The position numbers and the translations under genes were made by a program. DNA of 26,329 nucleotides from Akkermansiaceae bacterium (GTDB lineage: Bacteria > Verrucomicrobiota > Verrucomicrobiia > Verrucomicrobiales > Akkermansiaceae), in contig JALZUH010000197.1 of NCBI GenBank assembly GCA_023301645.1, forward strand, positions 1 to 26,329. Direction: 5' to 3'. A model generated the notes under the pieces. It ran no database searches. It was not told the origin of the DNA and saw only the letters and a list, made by a program, of their open reading frames with translations. This document shows positions 22,304-26,329 of this stretch, one piece after another. Positions within the stretch are counted from its first letter, which is position 1; each line of letters starts with the position of its first letter.

Positions 22304-22426
22304 CAATTTTCAGCTAAAAACGAAAGTGATACGGCGATCTTCTGGCAGCCAGTCCCCGCTCAGTCAATACAAATTGAGCCGTCGCTAGACTACGCCCAAG
22401 AGCCGCCTCACCGCCGACCGAGCACG

Positions 22427-22719
22427 TTACTTAGCCACTAACTCTCTAATCTTTATATTTCTAAAGTGATAGCTCTGCCCCTTTTCTCCGTCATGCGGAA
22501 GCCCAGTGATCCCTTGGCTATCAGCCCTATCCTTCAAGTCAGCAGTTTGCTTCCCCTCGACCCATATACGAATGTGCTCCCCCACGCAGAGACTCCCTCG
22601 CCAGCCAATAGATCAACCCATTGAGAATGCCCCCCAGTGCCACGCTCTGCCAGAGCCAAGTATCCAGCAGACAGTAACACGGCAAATAAAATCAATACCG
22701 AACGAAGAGTGCCACACAT
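22427..22719 (-). pseudogene. Remnant of a DUF1080 (3-keto-disaccharide hydrolase-like) gene
   Basis: Two pieces of one family are joined out of frame. From the ATG at 22719 a frame of 61 codons encodes a signal peptide (MCGTLRSVLILFAVLLSAGY) and then WVDLLAGEGVSAW, the start of a DUF1080 domain (family pattern LFNGKDLSGW). At about 22580 a second frame takes over and encodes the end of such a domain: EHIRIWVEGKQTADLKDR, GITGLPHD, SYHFRNIKIRELVAK, with a stop at 22427-22429. Intact domains have well over 100 residues between these two parts, so an internal deletion with a frame change has occurred. DUF1080 proteins are secreted and linked to glycan breakdown. The remnant lies 13 bp downstream of the M42 peptidase gene. 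Confidence 0.72.
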
Positions 22720-22732
22720 AAGTGGCTACAAT

Positions 22733-23791
22733 TTAGAATTTCCAATCACCTTTATCGAGCCCGATGACACACTCTGTCAGAAGCTTGATACATCCCTCGA
22801 TATCCTTCTTCGATGACATCTCAATGGACTGGTGAATATTACGAGTCGGGATAGAGATAGCCCCTGCAATCGAACCACCCGGAGTCATTCTCTGCAAGCC
22901 TGCCGTATCTGTGCCGCCGGCAGCTAAGATTTCTGGCTGCCATTGGATCTTCTTCGCACCAGCTACCTTCTTCATATAGGCAACCATACGGTAATCACAG
23001 ATGGCGGAGCTATCCATCAGCTTAATGGCAGCACCTTTACCCAGTCTCGTGCAGCTCTCCTGCGGCTGAGAACCTGGCGTATCGAAGGCGATCGTCGTAT
23101 CAAGACCGATACCAAAGTCTGGCTGGATCTCTAGCGTGCTAACATTAGCACCACGAATCCCCACCTCCTCCTGCACGGTAAATACGGCATAAAAGTCATA
23201 AGCTGGCTTACGTCTACTTTTCTTCAACGCTCGCAGGCTTTCAAGCAGCACAAAGACAGAGACACGGTTATCAAGAGACTTCACATTCACACAATCACCT
23301 AGCTCTAGTAGCTCGCTACGACGCGTGACCGAGTCACCAATACTCACGATCTTCTCGACCTCCTCCTTCTCCATCCCAAGATCAATGAAGTAATCACCGA
23401 GCTTGAGAATCTTCCCCTTTTCCTCTGGTGACATGATGTGGATGGGCTTCGACCCCATGACACCGATCACATCCTTCTTACCATGGACGATCACTCGCTG
23501 AGCCGTGAGCGTCTTCGGATCGAAGCCACCTAGTGGATTGAAACGAATAAAACCATTATCATCAATATGAGTGACCATGAAGCCGATCTCATCCATGTGC
23601 GCGGCAGCCATGACCTTCTTCTCAGAAGACTTCCCTTTCTTCAGCGCTACGACGTTCCCCATGTTATCAACACGGACTTCATCGGCGAGCCCCTTGAGCT
23701 CCATCAAGACCAGCTTGCGGATTTCTTTTTCAAATCCAGGTGCTCCTGGCGCTTCACAAATTTTGGCGAGTAGAGATACGTCTATAGGCAT
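22733..23791 (-). CDS. M42 family glutamyl aminopeptidase
   Basis: Cytoplasmic dinuclear metal aminopeptidase (FrvX/PepA-M42/TET group) that trims peptides and usually forms large tetrahedral dodecamers. The 352-residue protein has the first metal-ligand motif AAHMDEIGF (His65, Asp67), LDNR with bridging Asp174, VQEEVGIRGA with catalytic Glu208 and ligand Glu209, Asp231 in GLDTT, and the late AAGGTDTAG and TRNIHQSIEM with His320. All ligands expected for the family are present. Length is normal. It follows the metallophosphoesterase gene after 127 bp on the same strand. Confidence 0.95.
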   Translation of the reverse strand: MPIDVSLLAKICEAPGAPGFEKEIRKLVLMELKGLADEVRVDNMGNVVALKKGKSSEKKVMAAAHMDEIGFMVTHIDDNGFIRFNPLGGFDPKTLTAQRVIVHGKKDVIGVMGSKPIHIMSPEEKGKILKLGDYFIDLGMEKEEVEKIVSIGDSVTRRSELLELGDCVNVKSLDNRVSVFVLLESLRALKKSRRKPAYDFYAVFTVQEEVGIRGANVSTLEIQPDFGIGLDTTIAFDTPGSQPQESCTRLGKGAAIKLMDSSAICDYRMVAYMKKVAGAKKIQWQPEILAAGGTDTAGLQRMTPGGSIAGAISIPTRNIHQSIEMSSKKDIEGCIKLLTECVIGLDKGDWKF

Positions 23792-23806
23792 GAGAAGAAG
23801 CTAACT

Positions 23807-23840
23807 GGCATGGTTATTATTTCCAGTATTTTTCCATGCC
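23807..23840. repeat. Inverted repeat just upstream of the M42 peptidase gene
   Basis: Perfect 7-bp arms GGCATGG (23807-23813) and CCATGCC (23834-23840) are separated by 20 bases, with five T after the second arm on the plus strand. The first arm begins 16 bp before the minus-strand ATG of the peptidase. As a plus-strand terminator it would serve no gene, so an operator or leader hairpin for the peptidase is more likely. Confidence 0.4.
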
Positions 23841-23918
23841 TTTTTCACCCCTCCCTGACCCAGCGCTACAGCCATAGGCACAATTTAGCCGCACCAGCAG
23901 TCCATCACCGAGCAACGA

Positions 23919-24719
23919 TTAAAACCCTAGCTCAAGCAGTTCATTATAACGCTCGATCTTACTCGCCTTACCTGTCTGCTCATCCACATCAACAATAGCC
24001 CCACAAAGTCGAACCTGCCCCTTCGCCACAGGAAAGCGCGTCGGCAACCCTGTCTTAAAGCGCCATACAATCGACTCCACATTTCGCCCTAGCACAGAAA
24101 CATCTGGCCCACACATACCTGCATCCGTCAGATGAGCCGTGCCCTCAGGCAAGATCTTCTCATCAGCAGTCTGCACATGGGTATGCGTGCCGACGACAGC
24201 AGAGACCTTACCGTCGAGATGCCAGCCCATCGCAATAGACTCGCTAGTCGTCTCAGCATGAAAATCCAAAAAGATCACCTTCACCCCCTCCTCCTCTCTC
24301 AGGCGGAGTGCCTCATCCTCTAATTGTGTAAATGGGTTCTCCAAGGGAGGATTCATAAACGTGCGCCCCTGACCATTAAGCACAGCCACCTTTCCCTTTG
24401 CCGTCTCTAGCACGATACTGCCATTACCTGGAGTGTCATCGGGGTAGTTAATAGGTCTAAGTAATCGCGGTTCATCTGGCATATAATCAAGAATCTCCTT
24501 CTGATCCCAAATATGATCTCCAGAGGTTAGCACCGCAATCCCGCTGCGTAACAATTCAACGGCAATCTTCGGAGTCACCCCTCTTCCTGCTGCTGAATTC
24601 TCACAGTTAGCAATGATGAAGTCGATCTCAAGCTCCCTCTTCAATGAAGCAACTCTCTTAATGACAGCCTTCCTGCCGGGCTCACCCACGATGTCTCCTA
24701 AAAATAAAATACGAATCAC
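23919..24719 (-). CDS. YmdB/TIGR00282 family metallophosphoesterase
   Basis: Calcineurin-like dinuclear phosphoesterase; the Bacillus YmdB member hydrolyses 2',3'-cyclic nucleotides and affects biofilm formation. From a GTG at 24719 it is 266 aa, starting with the family N-terminus IRILFLGDIVGEPGRKAV. A TTG 7 codons upstream gives an atypical leader. Visible metal-site motifs: Asp9 (LGDI), ANCEN (Glu40, Asn41), SGDHIWDQKEI, LDFHAETTSE and GTHTHVQTAD. Most family members have GNH where this one has GDH, an Asn-to-Asp change in a metal-ligand position. The C-terminal KIERYNELLELGF is ordinary. It is divergent from the amidase gene, with a 123-bp space. Confidence 0.9.
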   Translation of the reverse strand: MIRILFLGDIVGEPGRKAVIKRVASLKRELEIDFIIANCENSAAGRGVTPKIAVELLRSGIAVLTSGDHIWDQKEILDYMPDEPRLLRPINYPDDTPGNGSIVLETAKGKVAVLNGQGRTFMNPPLENPFTQLEDEALRLREEEGVKVIFLDFHAETTSESIAMGWHLDGKVSAVVGTHTHVQTADEKILPEGTAHLTDAGMCGPDVSVLGRNVESIVWRFKTGLPTRFPVAKGQVRLCGAIVDVDEQTGKASKIERYNELLELGF

Positions 24720-24842
24720 GCCGCTAAATAACCATATCAAGTGACATCAGCCAACTCTTAACCTATAAGTGATCATCACCCGCTTGCTAAAAATCTTTTA
24801 CCCTACCATATTACAAGCGTCTCTGCACCAACCCTCAAACCC

Positions 24843-26198
24843 ATGTCTAGTTCCTCTCAGCCCCAACGCTTCATCATCGGTGCGCTATCCGTCCTACTAG
24901 GAATTGCCATCATTTACATCCTCACTCAGCTCCCCACTCAGAAGGATCAGTCTGGTGAAAACACCGTCAGAAACTCCGCCGTCATCATCCAGCCCGGCGA
25001 GCATGACACCACCCTCGCCGACCTAGGCACAAGACCTGACTGGAGCACGCTCGACCTGTGGCAGGAGACCATTACCCGTGACGACTTCCACTACCTGCTC
25101 ACTGAGATATACACCACTGGAGACCACTGGAAGAACTACATCCAAATCCACGACGACCACGCCATCATCAGGACAGATACACGTGAAGCAAATGCCACCT
25201 ACCGCCTTAACTTTAATCCCATCATCAGCGAAGTCTCCCCTAATAGAAACTGGAATAGCGCTGGTGAACTCTCACCGGGCACCAGAGACAAGCCCCTCGC
25301 AGGAGTCCATATCGCCATTGACCCTGGCCACATCGGCGGCAAGCACGCAAAGATCGAAGAGCGCTGGTTCCAAATAGGTGACAACAAGCCCATTATGGAA
25401 GGGAACATGACCCTGCTCACTGGGCAGCTCATCCAAGATCAGCTCGAAGAGCTCGGCGCCAAAGTCTACCTCGTGCGCGGGGAGAACAAACCCGTCAACT
25501 CACGCCGCCCTGACGACTACCGCGAAGTCGCCGAGGCAAAAGCTCGATCTCTAGGCAAGACCGATTCAGAAACCATCACCACCTTGCAGAACCTTTACTT
25601 TTACAGAACGGGTGAAATCCGCGAACGAGCAAGACGTGTCAACCTCGCCTTCAATCCAGACCTCGTCCTCTGCCTCCACTACAATGCTGAGGCATGGGCA
25701 GATCCAGCCAACCCATCACTCACGACAAACAACCACCTCCACGTCCTACTCCACGGCGCACTCACAAAACGTGAAATAGCACGTGATGACGAGCGCTTTG
25801 AAATGCTCGTAAAGATCCTACAGCGCAGCCACGACGAAGAAAAACCCCTCGGTAAATATTTCATCGACTCACTCGCGAAGACCACGGGCCTCGAACGCTT
25901 CAACTACAGCCCCGCCTCACAGAGCGCGATCAGCATCGACCAAGTCGACGGACTCTGGGCGAGAAACCTCCTCGCTAATCGCCTCTACCAATGCCCTGTC
26001 ATCTTCCTAGAGCCCTACCTCATGAATAACCAAGAAGTTCACGACCGCGTGCAGCTAGGAAACTACAGCGGCACCAAGGACATCAACGGCACAGCACGCA
26101 AATCAATCTACCAAGAATATGCCGACGGCGTCGTAGACGCTCTGCGCTCTTACTACCTTGAGAATCGCATCATCTACGAGCCATCAGAGCGCCGCTAA
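24843..26198 (+). CDS. Membrane-anchored N-acetylmuramoyl-L-alanine amidase (Amidase_3)
   Basis: Zinc amidase that cuts the bond between muramic acid and the stem peptide of peptidoglycan in the periplasm. The 451-residue protein has one N-terminal hydrophobic anchor (residues 10-29, FIIGALSVLLGIAIIYILTQ), a region of about 120 residues of unknown role, and the catalytic domain from about 153. Metal and catalytic residues are all seen: His163 in IAIDPGHIGG, Glu186 in IMEGNMTLLTG, His279 in VLCLHYNAEAW and Glu390 in CPVIFLEPYLMNN. The stretch between Glu186 and His279 is long for the family, with a charged helical insert (about 225-265). The ATG is preceded by a weak promoter-like pair (TTGCTA, 17 bp, CATATT) at about 24783-24811 and no SD. 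Confidence 0.9.
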   Translation: MSSSSQPQRFIIGALSVLLGIAIIYILTQLPTQKDQSGENTVRNSAVIIQPGEHDTTLADLGTRPDWSTLDLWQETITRDDFHYLLTEIYTTGDHWKNYIQIHDDHAIIRTDTREANATYRLNFNPIISEVSPNRNWNSAGELSPGTRDKPLAGVHIAIDPGHIGGKHAKIEERWFQIGDNKPIMEGNMTLLTGQLIQDQLEELGAKVYLVRGENKPVNSRRPDDYREVAEAKARSLGKTDSETITTLQNLYFYRTGEIRERARRVNLAFNPDLVLCLHYNAEAWADPANPSLTTNNHLHVLLHGALTKREIARDDERFEMLVKILQRSHDEEKPLGKYFIDSLAKTTGLERFNYSPASQSAISIDQVDGLWARNLLANRLYQCPVIFLEPYLMNNQEVHDRVQLGNYSGTKDINGTARKSIYQEYADGVVDALRSYYLENRIIYEPSERR

Positions 26199-26238
26199 TA
26201 AAGAGCACACGTAGAGCGCAAGCCCCCTGATCTACTGG

Positions 26239-26329
26239 CTACTCATTGCCAAAGATCTTCTCAACACTCTCAAGATAGCTCTTCAGCCGATCATTGGCAG
26301 GGAGTTTCTCCGACTCAGCTCTAAGCCTC
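26239..26329 (-). CDS. 3' end of an unidentified gene
   Basis: A minus-strand frame enters from the right edge and stops at a TAG (26241-26239). The visible C-terminus is RLRAESEKLPANDRLKSYLE followed by SVEKIFGNE, about 29 residues, charged and probably helical. Too little is present to name a family. The direction is convergent with the amidase, with 40 bp between the stops and no clear terminator hairpin in that space. Confidence 0.45.
   Translation of the reverse strand, partial: RLRAESEKLPANDRLKSYLESVEKIFGNE

Noticed and set aside
22346..22376. Short inverted repeat TCAAT-ACAA-ATTGA upstream of the HPCxLC gene
   Set aside because: Only 5-bp arms with no match to a known operator and no clear promoter beside it.

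Overview
The window looks like a chromosomal segment of a Verrucomicrobiota bacterium (PVC group). Reasons seen in the sequence: an unbroken str-S10-spc ribosomal block that lacks rpsN, rpmD and tuf at their usual places (rpsN and rpmD are also missing from the chlamydial cluster), ribosomal genes mostly without Shine-Dalgarno (SD) sites, and neighbours typical of that phylum: a sulfatase-like protein, a DUF1080 remnant, and a TonB receptor beside a small HPCxLC protein. The genus cannot be fixed by eye.

Region 1 (about 1-15456, all minus strand, read right to left) is the translation cluster. From a promoter near 15440 it runs rpsL-rpsG-fusA-rpsJ-rplC-rplD-rplW-rplB-rpsS-[exported coiled-coil protein]-rplV-rpsC-rplP-rpmC-rpsQ-rplN-rplX-rplE-rpsH-rplF-rplR-rpsE-rplO-secY, and secY runs off the left edge. 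Non-standard features: a secreted protein gene between rpsS and rplV; an L22 carrying a C-terminal helix-hairpin-helix domain; an S5 with a Pro/Gly/Ala-rich N-terminal tail; a short L24; a long hairpin in the rplX-rplE gap, where S8 regulates the E. coli spc operon; and a secY leader with its own promoter-like boxes and a terminator/antiterminator-like pair of hairpins.

Region 2 (15488-17976) holds a small DUF1232 membrane protein, a sulfatase-like protein that has lost the formylglycine cysteine, and a divergent low-molecular-weight protein tyrosine phosphatase. A convergent hairpin closes the region.

Region 3 (18012-22303, minus) is a probable metal or siderophore uptake locus: a small membrane-anchored HPCxLC protein, a TonB-dependent outer-membrane receptor, and an internally duplicated PepSY-type inner-membrane protein.

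Region 4 (22427-26329) has the remnant of a DUF1080 gene, an M42 aminopeptidase, a YmdB/TIGR00282 metallophosphoesterase with an Asn-to-Asp change in its metal site, a divergent membrane-anchored N-acetylmuramoyl-L-alanine amidase, and the 3' end of an unidentified gene. I saw no tRNA, rRNA, CRISPR array, insertion sequence or phage gene.
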